64,000 bases of DNA from Rhizobium bangladeshense. Lineage in GTDB: Bacteria > Pseudomonadota > Alphaproteobacteria > Rhizobiales > Rhizobiaceae. Position numbers and translations under genes: made by a program. The notes below the pieces were generated by a model. That model was not told the DNA's origin and did not search any database. It saw nothing but the letters and a program-made list of their open reading frames with translations. Of this stretch, positions 17,079 through 25,591 are shown in pieces (within the stretch, counting starts at the first letter, position 1; each line of letters starts with the position of its first letter). The stretch lies in the NCBI RefSeq assembly GCF_001662075.1, contig NZ_LYPL01000014.1, forward strand, positions 1 through 64,000. The letters are read 5' to 3'.

Positions 17079-17094
17079 CTGAATATTTATGCAT
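17079..17094. promoter_or_regulatory. Candidate SorC/DeoR operator, transketolase side
   Basis: The sequence ctgaatatttatgcat shares the core gaatatttat with the site at 16939-16954. A further attgaatactgaat half-site series lies directly upstream. It sits between the candidate promoter and the transketolase ribosome-binding site. Confidence 0.45.
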
Positions 17095-17106
17095 AAAGAG
17101 GAACCC

Positions 17107-17916
17107 ATGGATACGACAAAACTTGAGCGCATCGCCCGCGAGATCCGATTGCGCGATCTCCAGGCGGTCTTTGAAGCGGGCGCCGGCCATATTGGCGGGG
17201 AGATGTCAGTCATCGACATTTTGACGGCGCTCTATTTTCGTGTGCTGAATGTCTGGCCGGACCAGCCGAAGCATTCCGGCCGCGACAGGTTCGTTCTTTC
17301 AAAGGGACATACGGCTTGCGCTCTCTATGTGACGCTTGCAAAACGCGGCTTCATTCCGGAGGAGGAGATTTCCACCTTCCTGCAGCCGCATTCGAGGCTG
17401 AACGGGCATCCAAACTGCAACAAGGTTCCGGGCGTCGAAACGAATACCGGTCCGCTCGGCCACGGCCTTCCTGTTGCGGTCGGAATGGCAAAAGCCGCGA
17501 AGCTCTCAGGCGCTGGATATCGCACCTATGTCGTCACTGGCGACGGCGAGATGCAGGAGGGCTCCAACTGGGAAGCGATCATGGCGGCGGCCCAGTTCAA
17601 GCTCGATAACTTGACCCTGATCATCGATCACAACAGGTTCCAGCAGGGTGCTGCGCTGGCTGAAACCAACGATCTCGCGCCCCTTCGTCCGAAGCTCGAA
17701 GCCTTCGGCTGGGAAGTCACCGAAATCGACGGCAACAGTATGGGCGAGATCGTTCCGGCTCTCGAACACCGGGGGTTGGGACCGCATTGCATCGTCGCCC
17801 ATACCAACAAGGGCCACGGAATCTCCTTCATGCAGGACCGGGTCGAATGGCACCATAAGGTGCCGAATAGGGAACAATACGAAATCGCATTGGCAGAATT
17901 GTCGGAGGCACTGTAA
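17107..17916 (+). CDS. Transketolase, N-terminal (TPP-binding) subunit
   Basis: The 269-residue subunit corresponds to the first third of a full transketolase. It has the diphosphate-binding motif GDGEMQEG, ending with N at the usual distance and LIIDHNRFQ after it (about residues 142-180), plus SKGHTACALY near 62. An ATG six codons upstream (17089) lies in the operator region, whereas agaggaa precedes 17107, so I chose the latter. It pairs with the C-terminal subunit encoded next. Split transketolases of this type often belong to catabolic routes for unusual ketose phosphates rather than to the pentose phosphate cycle. Confidence 0.9.
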   Translation: MDTTKLERIAREIRLRDLQAVFEAGAGHIGGEMSVIDILTALYFRVLNVWPDQPKHSGRDRFVLSKGHTACALYVTLAKRGFIPEEEISTFLQPHSRLNGHPNCNKVPGVETNTGPLGHGLPVAVGMAKAAKLSGAGYRTYVVTGDGEMQEGSNWEAIMAAAQFKLDNLTLIIDHNRFQQGAALAETNDLAPLRPKLEAFGWEVTEIDGNSMGEIVPALEHRGLGPHCIVAHTNKGHGISFMQDRVEWHHKVPNREQYEIALAELSEAL

Positions 17917-18872
17917 TGAACGCGCCAGTAAACCCACCCAAGCTCCACGATTGCCGCGACGCATTCGCCTCTACGCTCGAGCGGCTGGCAGCTGAAAACG
18001 AAACGATCGTTGCCGTCTGCAACGACTCCGTCGGTTCCTCCAAGCTCGGCGGCTTCAAGTCGAGGTTTCCGGAACGCCTCGTCAATGTCGGCATCGCGGA
18101 GCAGAACATGGTCGGCGTCGGAGCAGGGCTTGCCAATGGCGGACGGCTGCCCTTCGTGTGCGGCGCTGCTCCGTTTCTCACGGGGAGGTCGCTGGAGCAG
18201 ATCAAGGCCGACATTTCCTACTCGAACGCCAACGTCAAGCTGGTGGGCATTTCGTCCGGAATGGCATATGGCGAACTCGGTCCGACTCATCATTCGATCG
18301 AAGACTTCGCCTGGACGCGCGTCCTGCCCAATCTTCCCGTCATCGCGCCCTGCGACCGGATCGAAACCGCTGCTGCCGTTGCCTGGGCAGCGACCTACAG
18401 CGGTCCCTGCTTCCTGCGCCTGTCACGGGTCGGTGTGCCCGACCTTCTTCCGGAGGGGCATAGGTTCGAACTCGGCAAGGCGAATCTCCTTCGCCAGGGT
18501 TCCGACGTCACCCTGATCGCCAACGGCACCTTGACCCATCGCATCGTGAAGGCTGCCGAGATTCTCGCAGAACGCGGCGTCGATGCCAGGGTGCTCAATC
18601 TCGCAACGGTTCGTCCGATCGACGAGGAGGCGATCATCGCCGCGGCGAGGGAAACCGGCGCGATCGTTACGGCCGAAGAGCATTCGATCTTTGGCGGGCT
18701 CGGCTCCGCGGTGGCCGAAGTGGTGGTCGATTATGCTCCAGTTCCGATGAAGCGTCTCGGCGTTCCCGGCGTCTATGCCCCGACCGGTTCGGCAGAGTTC
18801 TTGCTCGACGAATACGGAATGTCGCCGCCCGCAATCGCCGACGCTGCACAGGCGCTGATCAAGCGCAAGTAA
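17916..18872 (+). CDS. Transketolase, C-terminal subunit
   Basis: The 318-residue subunit contains the pyrimidine-binding domain, with VNVGIAEQNMVGVGAGLA (about residues 56-73) holding the Glu that activates TPP, and the C-terminal transketolase domain with IVTAEEHSIFGGLGSA near 250. Its ATG overlaps the TAA of the N-terminal subunit gene by one base (taatg), which fits translational coupling of equal amounts. Together the two make an active enzyme that moves a two-carbon ketol group. The partner kinase downstream suggests the donor is a phosphorylated ketose. Confidence 0.9.
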   Translation: MNAPVNPPKLHDCRDAFASTLERLAAENETIVAVCNDSVGSSKLGGFKSRFPERLVNVGIAEQNMVGVGAGLANGGRLPFVCGAAPFLTGRSLEQIKADISYSNANVKLVGISSGMAYGELGPTHHSIEDFAWTRVLPNLPVIAPCDRIETAAAVAWAATYSGPCFLRLSRVGVPDLLPEGHRFELGKANLLRQGSDVTLIANGTLTHRIVKAAEILAERGVDARVLNLATVRPIDEEAIIAAARETGAIVTAEEHSIFGGLGSAVAEVVVDYAPVPMKRLGVPGVYAPTGSAEFLLDEYGMSPPAIADAAQALIKRK

Positions 18873-18943
18873 CTGGGGATCGCGTGAAGCGCCGGGGCGC
18901 GTATTTTGGCGCCGCGGCGGCCGCCTGATCTGTGGAGGATGGA

Positions 18944-20410
18944 ATGCTGGCAATTCTGGCAATCGACCAGGGCACGACCAATTCAAAGGCAGTACTCGTT
19001 TCCGAGACGGGAGAAATCATCGGCAGAGGCTCGTCTCCTGTCGGCATCTCCTATCCGAGGGAGGGCTGGGTCGAACAAGATCCACGCCGGCTCTACGCTT
19101 CGGTCTGCGAAGCGATCGGTGCCTGCCTGAAGGCCGGTCCCGATGTGACGATCGAGGCCATTGCCATTTCCAATCAGCGCGAGTCCGTCACCGCCTGGGA
19201 TGCCGAAACGGGAGACGCCCTCGGACCGGTGGTCAGCTGGCAGTGCCGCCGGACGGCACGGGATTGCGAACGTCTCATTGCCGAAGGCCGCCTCGACCGT
19301 GTGCAGGCGCTGACCGGCCTGCCGCTGGATCCGATGTTTCCGGGGCCGAAATTCCGATGGCTGCTCGACCGGATTCCGGCCGGACGATCGGTGCGGCTGG
19401 GAACGGTCGACAGTTGGCTCGTCCACTGCCTGACGGGCGGGCGCCGGCATGTCTGCGACGCTTCGAACGCCGCAAGGAGCCAGTTGTTCGATCTCAGCGA
19501 ACAGAGATGGAGCGAGGAACTTGGCGAGATCTTCGGCGTCGATATCGCGCTCCTGCCCGAGGTGCTCGACAGCTCTGCTGATTTCGGCAGGACGCAAGGA
19601 TTGCCAGGGGTGCCGGACGGCACGCCGGTGATGGCCGCGATCGGAGACAGCCACGCAGCCCTGTTCGGCCATGGAGCATTCAAGCCGGGCGACGGCAAGG
19701 TAACCTTCGGAACCGGCTCTTCTGTCATGACGACGCTGCCGCAGTTCATCGCCCCGCGCAACGGCATCACAACCACCGTCGCATGGCGTATCGGTGGAAA
19801 ACCGACTTTTGCTTTCGAGGGCAATATCCTCGTTTGCGCCGCCAGTCTTCCCTGGATGGCGGATATTCTCGGCCTGGCTGACGTCGCTGCCCTTGTCGAA
19901 CTTGCGGCGAGCGCCGAGCCGGGCGCGCCCGGCTTCGTGCCGGCGTTCGTCGGACTGGGTGCGCCTTACTGGAATTCCGACGCTCGTGCTTTGTTCTCCC
20001 AGATCAACTTCAATACAACCCGCGCGCAGATGGCGCGGTCGGTTACCGATTCCATCGCCTTCCAGGTGCATGATGTGATTGCGGCCATGCGGGCACAGAG
20101 CGGCGGCGAGCTCGGGGCGCTCTATGTGGATGGTGGACCGAGCCAGAACCGCTTCCTGATGCAGTGCGTCTCCAACCTCATCGAGCATCCGGTGATCCAG
20201 TGCCAAGCACCCGAGGCGTCAGCCCTGGGCGCTGCTTATCTGGCGGGGCTCTCCCTCGGCTTGTGGAGCGACCTCCATGCCGTCTCGGCGCTGCCACGAA
20301 ACACCCAGATCATTGAGCCGCAGGCCGTGGACCGGGAGGCCCTTCTGGCGACTTGGAATGATGCGCTTGCCCGCTCGACGTCCCGCGAAACACAGGCTAA
20401 AGGTGAATAA
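18944..20410 (+). CDS. FGGY-family carbohydrate kinase
   Basis: The 488-residue sugar kinase has the N-terminal phosphate motif LAIDQGTTNSKAVLV and FGTGSSVMTTLP near residue 260. The C-terminal region has YVDGGPSQNRFLMQ and ASALGAAYLAGL, typical of glycerol, xylulose and related kinases. The GTG at 18932 opens the frame, but tggagg sits inside it and points to the ATG at 18944. It should phosphorylate a ketose or polyol produced by the linked SDR enzymes, giving the transketolase substrate. The precise sugar is not recognisable. The stop codon lies within the operator palindrome before the regulator gene. Confidence 0.88.
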   Translation: MLAILAIDQGTTNSKAVLVSETGEIIGRGSSPVGISYPREGWVEQDPRRLYASVCEAIGACLKAGPDVTIEAIAISNQRESVTAWDAETGDALGPVVSWQCRRTARDCERLIAEGRLDRVQALTGLPLDPMFPGPKFRWLLDRIPAGRSVRLGTVDSWLVHCLTGGRRHVCDASNAARSQLFDLSEQRWSEELGEIFGVDIALLPEVLDSSADFGRTQGLPGVPDGTPVMAAIGDSHAALFGHGAFKPGDGKVTFGTGSSVMTTLPQFIAPRNGITTTVAWRIGGKPTFAFEGNILVCAASLPWMADILGLADVAALVELAASAEPGAPGFVPAFVGLGAPYWNSDARALFSQINFNTTRAQMARSVTDSIAFQVHDVIAAMRAQSGGELGALYVDGGPSQNRFLMQCVSNLIEHPVIQCQAPEASALGAAYLAGLSLGLWSDLHAVSALPRNTQIIEPQAVDREALLATWNDALARSTSRETQAKGE

Positions 20411-20418
20411 AAATTCAC
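20403..20418. promoter_or_regulatory. Candidate SorC/DeoR operator before its own gene
   Basis: gtgaat (20403-20408) and attcac (20413-20418) form a perfect inverted repeat around aaaa. The site closely matches 16939-16954 and lies 13 bp upstream of the regulator ATG, overlapping the kinase stop codon. It could allow autoregulation or roadblock read-through. Confidence 0.55.
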
Positions 20419-20431
20419 TCCGGGATCAGCG

Positions 20432-21382
20432 ATGACTCGCCTCAACGAACTCCGCCTCATTTCAAGGGTCGCCCAGATGTACCACATCGAGGGGCGGCGG
20501 CAGGCGGAGATCGCACAACACCTCCGCCTGTCGCAGGCGACGGTGTCGCGCATGCTCAAGCGCGCCGAGGCGGAAGATATCGTGCGAACGAGCGTGATCC
20601 CGCCCGTCGGCACCTATAGCGAGCTCGAGGGCGCGCTTCGCGAGAAATACGATCTGCCGGAAGCGATCGTCGTCGAATGCACCGAAGACCGGGACGGCGC
20701 CATCATGGCCCGCATCGGCGAGGCGGCGGCGCATCTCCTGGAGGTGACGCTGGCACCGGGGGAGATCATCGGCGTTTCGAGCTGGAGCCAGACCATTTTC
20801 AAGATGGTCGAGAACATTCATCCGCAGAAGAGCGCTCAGGCGAAATACGTCGTCCAGACCCTAGGCGGCATGGGCGATCCTTCCGTGCAGACGCACGCGA
20901 CGCAGCTGACCACGCGGCTTGCACGGCTGACCGGCGCTGAGCCGAAACTGCTCCCCGTGCAGGGTGTTACGACGTCAAGAGAGGCAAAGCTTCTGATGCA
21001 GGCCGACCCGTTCGTTCGCGAGACGATGGACCTGTTCGGCAGCATAACGCTCGCGATTGTCGGAATCGGGGCAGTCGAACCCTCCGAACTTCTCGCACGG
21101 TCCGGCAACATCTTTTCGTCTCGCGAATTGTCCGATCTCGCTGAAGCGGGTGCCGTCGGCGACATCTCGCTTCGCTTCTTCGATAAGAACGGTAAGCCGG
21201 TCAAAACACCGCTGGACGATCGGGTCATAGGGTTGCCGCTTGAGGATCTCGAGCGGGTGGACCGGGTCATTGCTCTGGCCGGCGGAGCCAAAAAGACTGA
21301 GGCTATTGCAGGTGCACTCCGCGTTGGGGTCATCGGCATGCTCGTGACGGACAAGTATACCGCGCAGCGACTGATCGACTGA
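20432..21382 (+). CDS. SorC/DeoR-type sugar-responsive transcriptional regulator
   Basis: The 316-residue protein has an N-terminal helix-turn-helix (about residues 10-50, with RRQAEIAQHLRLSQATVSRM). A C-terminal sugar-binding domain (about 60-310) holds VQTLGGMGDPSVQTHATQL and the closing ALRVGVIGMLVTDKYTAQRL. Family members sense phosphorylated sugars and act as tetramers. It follows the kinase gene by 21 bp in the same direction. The three gaatatttat-like palindromes around this cluster are the best candidates for its binding sites. Confidence 0.9.
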   Translation: MTRLNELRLISRVAQMYHIEGRRQAEIAQHLRLSQATVSRMLKRAEAEDIVRTSVIPPVGTYSELEGALREKYDLPEAIVVECTEDRDGAIMARIGEAAAHLLEVTLAPGEIIGVSSWSQTIFKMVENIHPQKSAQAKYVVQTLGGMGDPSVQTHATQLTTRLARLTGAEPKLLPVQGVTTSREAKLLMQADPFVRETMDLFGSITLAIVGIGAVEPSELLARSGNIFSSRELSDLAEAGAVGDISLRFFDKNGKPVKTPLDDRVIGLPLEDLERVDRVIALAGGAKKTEAIAGALRVGVIGMLVTDKYTAQRLID

Positions 21383-21526
21383 AGAGGCGCGCTGGTGGGA
21401 CGCCGCAGGCGCGCATGCGGCCGTTGCCGATGAAGAGACCTTGTCGGCGAAGCGGAGCGCTCGGTCGAGGTCTTGGATGGCGATCAGGACGATCGTGCCT
21501 TTGGCGCGCGCCGGCGCGGACCGGCC

Positions 21527-22573
21527 TCACCCACCAGTGACACTCATATGCCTGGCCACCGCAGGGCGGTTATGCGTGCGATCGATGATGAAGTCGTGGC
21601 CCTTAGGTTTACGAGTGATGGCTTCGTCGATGGCGGCATGGAGGAGGGCGTTGTCTTCGGTGGCGCGAAGTGCTGCGCGCAAATCGGCGGCGTCGTTCTG
21701 GCCGAGGCACATATAGAGCGTGCCGGTGCAGGTCAGCCGCACGCGGTTGCAGCTCTCGCAGAAATTATGGGTCATCGGCGTGATAAAGCCGAGGCGGCCG
21801 CCTGTTTCAGCGACCCTGACATAGCGTGCCGGACCGCCGGTCTGGTAGTCGATATCGACAAGCGTGAATCGGCGTTCGAGATCGGCGCGCAGCTCGGAGA
21901 GCGGCAGGTATTGGTCGGTGCGATCCTCCTCGATCTCGCCCATCGGCATGGTTTCGATGACGGTCAGGTCCATGCCGCGGCCATGGGCGAAACGCAGGAG
22001 ATCGGGCATTTCGGCGTCGTTGAAACCTTTGAGCGCCACAGCATTGAGCTTGATCCTGATGCCGGCCTTCTGGGCTGCATCGATGCCTTCCATGACCTTG
22101 GCAAAATCGCCCCAGCGGGTGATCTTGCGGAACTTGTCGGGATCGAGCGTATCGAGCGAGATGTTGATGCGGCGAACGCCGCAGTCATAAAGCTCCTCCG
22201 CGTGGCGGGAGAGCTGCGAGCCGTTGGTGGTCAGCGTCAGTTCATCGAGGCCGGAGCCGACCTTTTCGCCCAGCCGGCGCACCAGATACATGATGTTCTT
22301 GCGCACCAGCGGCTCGCCGCCGGTCAGCCTGATCTTCTTTACGCCCTTGGCGATGAAGGCGGAACAGAGACGGTCGAGTTCTTCGAGCGTCAGCAGATCC
22401 TTCTTCGGCAGGAAGGTCATATTTTCCGCCATGCAATAGGTGCAACGGAAATCGCAGCGGTCGGTGACGGAGACGCGGAGATAGGTGACTGCCCGGCCGA
22501 AAGGGTCGATCATCGGATGTGCATTCGCCGTGAGCGGCGCTGCATTGCCTATCGTTCCGACTCTCGTATTCAC
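21527..22573 (-). CDS. moaA: GTP 3',8-cyclase MoaA
   Basis: The 348-residue radical SAM enzyme carries out the first step of molybdenum cofactor synthesis, from GTP to 3',8-cyclo-7,8-dihydro-GTP. The SAM-cluster motif CDFRCTYC gives Cys 40, 44 and 47. The C-terminal second cluster is in NFCESCNRVRLTC and the later LYMCLGQ. A GTG at 22573 follows ggaggaattg and begins VNTRVGTIGN, so I prefer it to the Met 38 codons upstream. MoaA usually ends in Gly-Gly, and here the tail MSVTGG does. Confidence 0.94.
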   Translation of the reverse strand: MNTRVGTIGNAAPLTANAHPMIDPFGRAVTYLRVSVTDRCDFRCTYCMAENMTFLPKKDLLTLEELDRLCSAFIAKGVKKIRLTGGEPLVRKNIMYLVRRLGEKVGSGLDELTLTTNGSQLSRHAEELYDCGVRRINISLDTLDPDKFRKITRWGDFAKVMEGIDAAQKAGIRIKLNAVALKGFNDAEMPDLLRFAHGRGMDLTVIETMPMGEIEEDRTDQYLPLSELRADLERRFTLVDIDYQTGGPARYVRVAETGGRLGFITPMTHNFCESCNRVRLTCTGTLYMCLGQNDAADLRAALRATEDNALLHAAIDEAITRKPKGHDFIIDRTHNRPAVARHMSVTGG

Positions 22574-22752
22574 CAATTCCTCCGCGGCCGGAATGAAGCG
22601 CCAGACCGGGTGCCTGCCTGCTTTCAAGCTATATCTTTCTATTTGTGCATATGTGATTGCGCCGTCAAGGGAAATGGATCCGTACACGCTAAATTGCGCT
22701 TGCCTCGAAATAGCCGAACGCCTACTTCTCCAAGGGAAAGAGGGTGATAGAG

Positions 22753-23127
22753 ATGAGCGACATCTGGCCGAGCGAACTTCGCGTTTCGAAAGACCGGCAG
22801 CGGCTGGTGGTGACCTTCAATGACGGCCAGAGCTTTGATCTGTCGGCCGAGCTTCTGCGGGTGCTGTCGCCCTCGGCTGAGGTGCAGGGTCATGGGCCTG
22901 GGCAGAAGGTGACGGTGCCGGGCAAGCGCAACGTTGCGATCATCTCGATAACGCCGACCGGCAATTACGCCGTCAGGATCGGCTTCGACGACATGCACGA
23001 TACCGGCATCTACACCTGGACCTATCTGCGCGAGCTCGGCGAACGGGGGGCCGAACTGTTTTCGGCCTATGAGGACGAGCTGAGCGAAAAGGGCATGAAC
23101 CGCGACACGGCGGAAAGACCGCGCTGA
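22753..23127 (+). CDS. DUF971 (gamma-butyrobetaine hydroxylase-like N-terminal) protein
   Basis: The 124-residue protein consists mostly of one DUF971 domain. WPSELRVSKD at the start, FNDGQSFDLSAELLRVLSPS in the middle and RIGFDDMHDTGIYTWTYL near the end are typical. Such proteins are often linked with iron-sulfur or molybdenum-enzyme genes. Here it is divergent from moaA with a 179-bp gap. I used the ATG at 22753; a GTG three codons earlier is also possible. Its molecular role is not known to me. Confidence 0.85.
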   Translation: MSDIWPSELRVSKDRQRLVVTFNDGQSFDLSAELLRVLSPSAEVQGHGPGQKVTVPGKRNVAIISITPTGNYAVRIGFDDMHDTGIYTWTYLRELGERGAELFSAYEDELSEKGMNRDTAERPR

Positions 23128-23156
23128 TTTTTAATTGAACAGCCACCGGGGGGCAT

Positions 23157-24347
23157 ATGGCGAGAGCGAATAGAAAGAACTGGCTGCGCGCCAAGGGCAG
23201 CGCGAGCGGCAGCAAGGTAACCTTCCTCGAACTGTTCTTCGATCTGGTCTTCGTCTTTTCGATCTCGCAGCTTTCGCATGCGCTTGCCGCCCATTATACG
23301 CCGTTCGGAGCCGCCGAGGCGGCGCTGATGACCTTCGCAGTCTGGTGGGTGTGGATCTTCACGACCTGGGTGACGAACTGGCTCGACCCGGACAAGATGC
23401 CGGTGCGCGGCATGCTGGTGGCGCTGATGATGCTCGGGCTGGTGCTGTCAGCCTCCATCCCTGAGGCATTCGGCGACAAGGGGCTGCTATTTGCCGGCGC
23501 TTATGTGGCGATGCAGGTCGGGCGCTCGCTGTTTACGACCTATGCAATGACGCGCGTCGACCGTGCCAACACGCTGAATTTCGTGCGCATCACAATCTGG
23601 CTCGCGGTGGCCGGCATTTTCTGGATCGCCGGCGGGCTGCTCGAACATGAAGCGCGGCTGATTGCTTGGGTGATCGCGCTCACCATCGAATATGCCGGGC
23701 CTGCCGCGGGCTTTGCCGTTCCGGGGCTCGGCCGCTCCGCCCCGAGCGACTGGGATGTCTCCGGCGCGCATATGGCGGAGCGTTGCGCGCTCTTCGTCAT
23801 CATCTGCCTCGGCGAAGCGATCCTCGTTTCCGGCCGTACCTTCTCCGAGCTGCCGATCTCAGGTTTGACCGGCATCGTCTTCGCCACCGGCTTCGTCGGC
23901 ACGGTCGCCATGTGGTGGCTCTATTTCCGCTTCGGCCATGAGCGGGCCGCTCATCGCATCGAGCACGAGGAAACGCCCGGGAGGCTGGCGCGGCTCGCCT
24001 TCACCTATGGGCACATTCCGATTCTCGCCGGCATCATCGTACATGCGGTGGCCGTGGAGTTCATGTTCTCGCACCCGCACGAGACGGGCGATCTGGGCAT
24101 TGCTGCGGCGGTGCTCGGCGGTTCAGGCCTGTTCCTGATCGGCAATCTCTGGTTCAAGGGCGCGACCAGCGGGCGGATGCCGCTGTCGCATCTTGCCGGC
24201 CTCGTGGTCGTGATCCTGCTTGCCTTCATTGCGCCCTTCATCGAGATCTATCTGCTGGGCATTCTCGCGACGCTGGTGCTGATTGTGGTCGCCGCCTGGG
24301 AATATCGCTCGCTGAGCGGCACATCGCCAGCGCCGACGCTGCATTGA
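23157..24347 (+). CDS. Low temperature requirement protein A (LtrA family)
   Basis: The 396-residue inner-membrane protein has about eleven hydrophobic helices. The N-terminal VTFLELFFDLVFVFSISQLS is diagnostic of LtrA, and HMAERCALFVIICLGEAILV near residue 215 is a second family block. LtrA was named from a Listeria mutant unable to grow in the cold; the biochemical activity is unknown. It starts 29 bp after the DUF971 stop and may be cotranscribed. The start at 23157 is preceded by a G-rich ccggggggcat. Confidence 0.88.
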   Translation: MARANRKNWLRAKGSASGSKVTFLELFFDLVFVFSISQLSHALAAHYTPFGAAEAALMTFAVWWVWIFTTWVTNWLDPDKMPVRGMLVALMMLGLVLSASIPEAFGDKGLLFAGAYVAMQVGRSLFTTYAMTRVDRANTLNFVRITIWLAVAGIFWIAGGLLEHEARLIAWVIALTIEYAGPAAGFAVPGLGRSAPSDWDVSGAHMAERCALFVIICLGEAILVSGRTFSELPISGLTGIVFATGFVGTVAMWWLYFRFGHERAAHRIEHEETPGRLARLAFTYGHIPILAGIIVHAVAVEFMFSHPHETGDLGIAAAVLGGSGLFLIGNLWFKGATSGRMPLSHLAGLVVVILLAFIAPFIEIYLLGILATLVLIVVAAWEYRSLSGTSPAPTLH

Positions 24348-24368
24348 AGCTCGCCTGGTGGCCGGGTG

Positions 24369-24991
24369 TCAGGCAGGCGACAGAAATTCCTGCGGTGTGA
24401 CGACGCGGCCTTCCAGCCAGCGACTGCCGCGCTCGTAGAGCGCCTCCACTTCGCGGCCTTTCAGGCAAGGCATGTCTCGCTTTACACGATAACCGATCTG
24501 CTCTTGGATATAAGCGAGGTGTCGATATCCTTCCGGAAATTCCCGGAGCAACTGCTGGTCGATTTCCGGTGCCTCAGTGGGCGAAACGGGATCGATCCCA
24601 TCTTTCTCGTAGATCGGCTGCCGGATCACAATCGCCCAGCGGCCGTCTCTCATTTCGAGAAAATCATAGAACCGGCCGGTGCAAACTACGTCACACAGGC
24701 AACCGTGAACTGACGCCCTCTGGGAAATGGTCATCTTCGTCTGGGCAATTGCACGGTGCGCTCTGATGTCGATCGAGCTGCCTCCAAGAAAATGAAGGAT
24801 GCTCCTCCTTTGTCCCAGCCTTGCTTGCTGACGCGGATAAACTCCGTCGCCGGCCCTTGGAACCACGTTGCCATCATCCAGGCGTCGTCGTGCCATACGG
24901 TCTGGAACCGCTCCCAATGGCCGGCATCCCGCCAGATAGCCCAATTCTGAAGAAGCTCGCCGATCGCGAGCTTGTCATCCCACGCCGCCAT
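24369..24991 (-). pseudogene. NTF2/SnoaL-like protein, broken by a frameshift
   Basis: The N-terminal part (24991 down to about 24812) reads in one frame, with KLAIGELLQNWAIWRDAGHW and the Trp-rich DDAWMMATWFQG. The C-terminal part (about 24812 to 24369) continues in another frame with SILHFLGGSSID, KMTISQR, CTGRFYDFLEMRDGRW and RQPIYEKD. Together they form one polyketide-cyclase-like protein of about 207 residues. The switch point lies in the run ggagga at about 24806-24813 and equals one missing base. It could be a true mutation or a sequence error. Joined, the reading looks intact elsewhere. Confidence 0.75.
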
Positions 24992-25078
24992 CGCCTTTTA
25001 CCCCTGTTGCGCCGCAAGACGCGAAGATAGCATCACAGCGTCGGCGAGCAATGCAAAAGCCGGACCCGCAGCTACGTC

Positions 25079-25546
25079 TCAATCCTCGTCACGCAGATCC
25101 TTGAGCAGCGTGGTGATGATGCGCTCCATTGAATCGGCGGTCGCCATGCATTGCTCGATCGGCTCGTCGGAGAGCGTGCGTTCGATGAGGTCGGTCTGAA
25201 TCGCCATCGCCGCCTCGGTCAGCCGGCGGCCTTCCGTGGTGAGATAAAGGCGCAGCACGCGCTTGTCGCGCGCATCGCCGCGGCGCTCGATCAGCCCACG
25301 CTTTTCCATCTGCGGCAGAAGCATGCTCATATTGGAGCGGCCGACCAAGAGCTTGCGCGCCAGCTCCTGCTGCGAGATGCCTTCGAAACGGTAGAGATTG
25401 ACCAGAATGTCGAGGTGCGGCGGCTTGATATCGAGATCGGCCAGCGAGCGGGTCAGCGACTGCTGCATCAGCTGGCAGGCGCGCGCCACCGCGATCCAGC
25501 TGCGAAAACGCGGATGATCCCAGGGGAGGGATTGATTTTTGTTCAT
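25079..25546 (-). CDS. MarR-family transcriptional regulator
   Basis: The 155-residue winged-helix regulator has its recognition region at about residues 55-100, including ISQQELARKLLVGRSNMSMLL and the wing RRGDARDKRVLRLYLT. Dimerisation helices lie at both ends. It is divergent from the alpha/beta hydrolase gene with only 45 bp between start codons, and this gap contains a palindrome. That arrangement suggests it represses both genes and responds to a small phenolic or lipophilic compound, as MarR proteins often do. Confidence 0.88.
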   Translation of the reverse strand: MNKNQSLPWDHPRFRSWIAVARACQLMQQSLTRSLADLDIKPPHLDILVNLYRFEGISQQELARKLLVGRSNMSMLLPQMEKRGLIERRGDARDKRVLRLYLTTEGRRLTEAAMAIQTDLIERTLSDEPIEQCMATADSMERIITTLLKDLRDED

Positions 25547-25560
25547 CGTTGTACTTTATT

Positions 25561-25574
25561 GTTCAGTGTTGAAC
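25561..25574. promoter_or_regulatory. Candidate MarR operator
   Basis: gttca (25561-25565) and tgaac (25570-25574) form an inverted repeat with 4-bp spacer in the 45-bp gap between the divergent MarR and hydrolase genes. Its position next to both start codons would allow one dimer to block both. Confidence 0.4.
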
Positions 25575-25591
25575 GTATTTGGATTCCCAAT

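Noticed and set aside
18983..20206. A 407-codon minus-strand frame
   Set aside because: Antisense to the FGGY kinase, no domain.
23157..24347. Rhodopsin-like protein
   Set aside because: The N-terminal FFDLVFVF and the overall length identify the LtrA family; no retinal Lys motif is seen.
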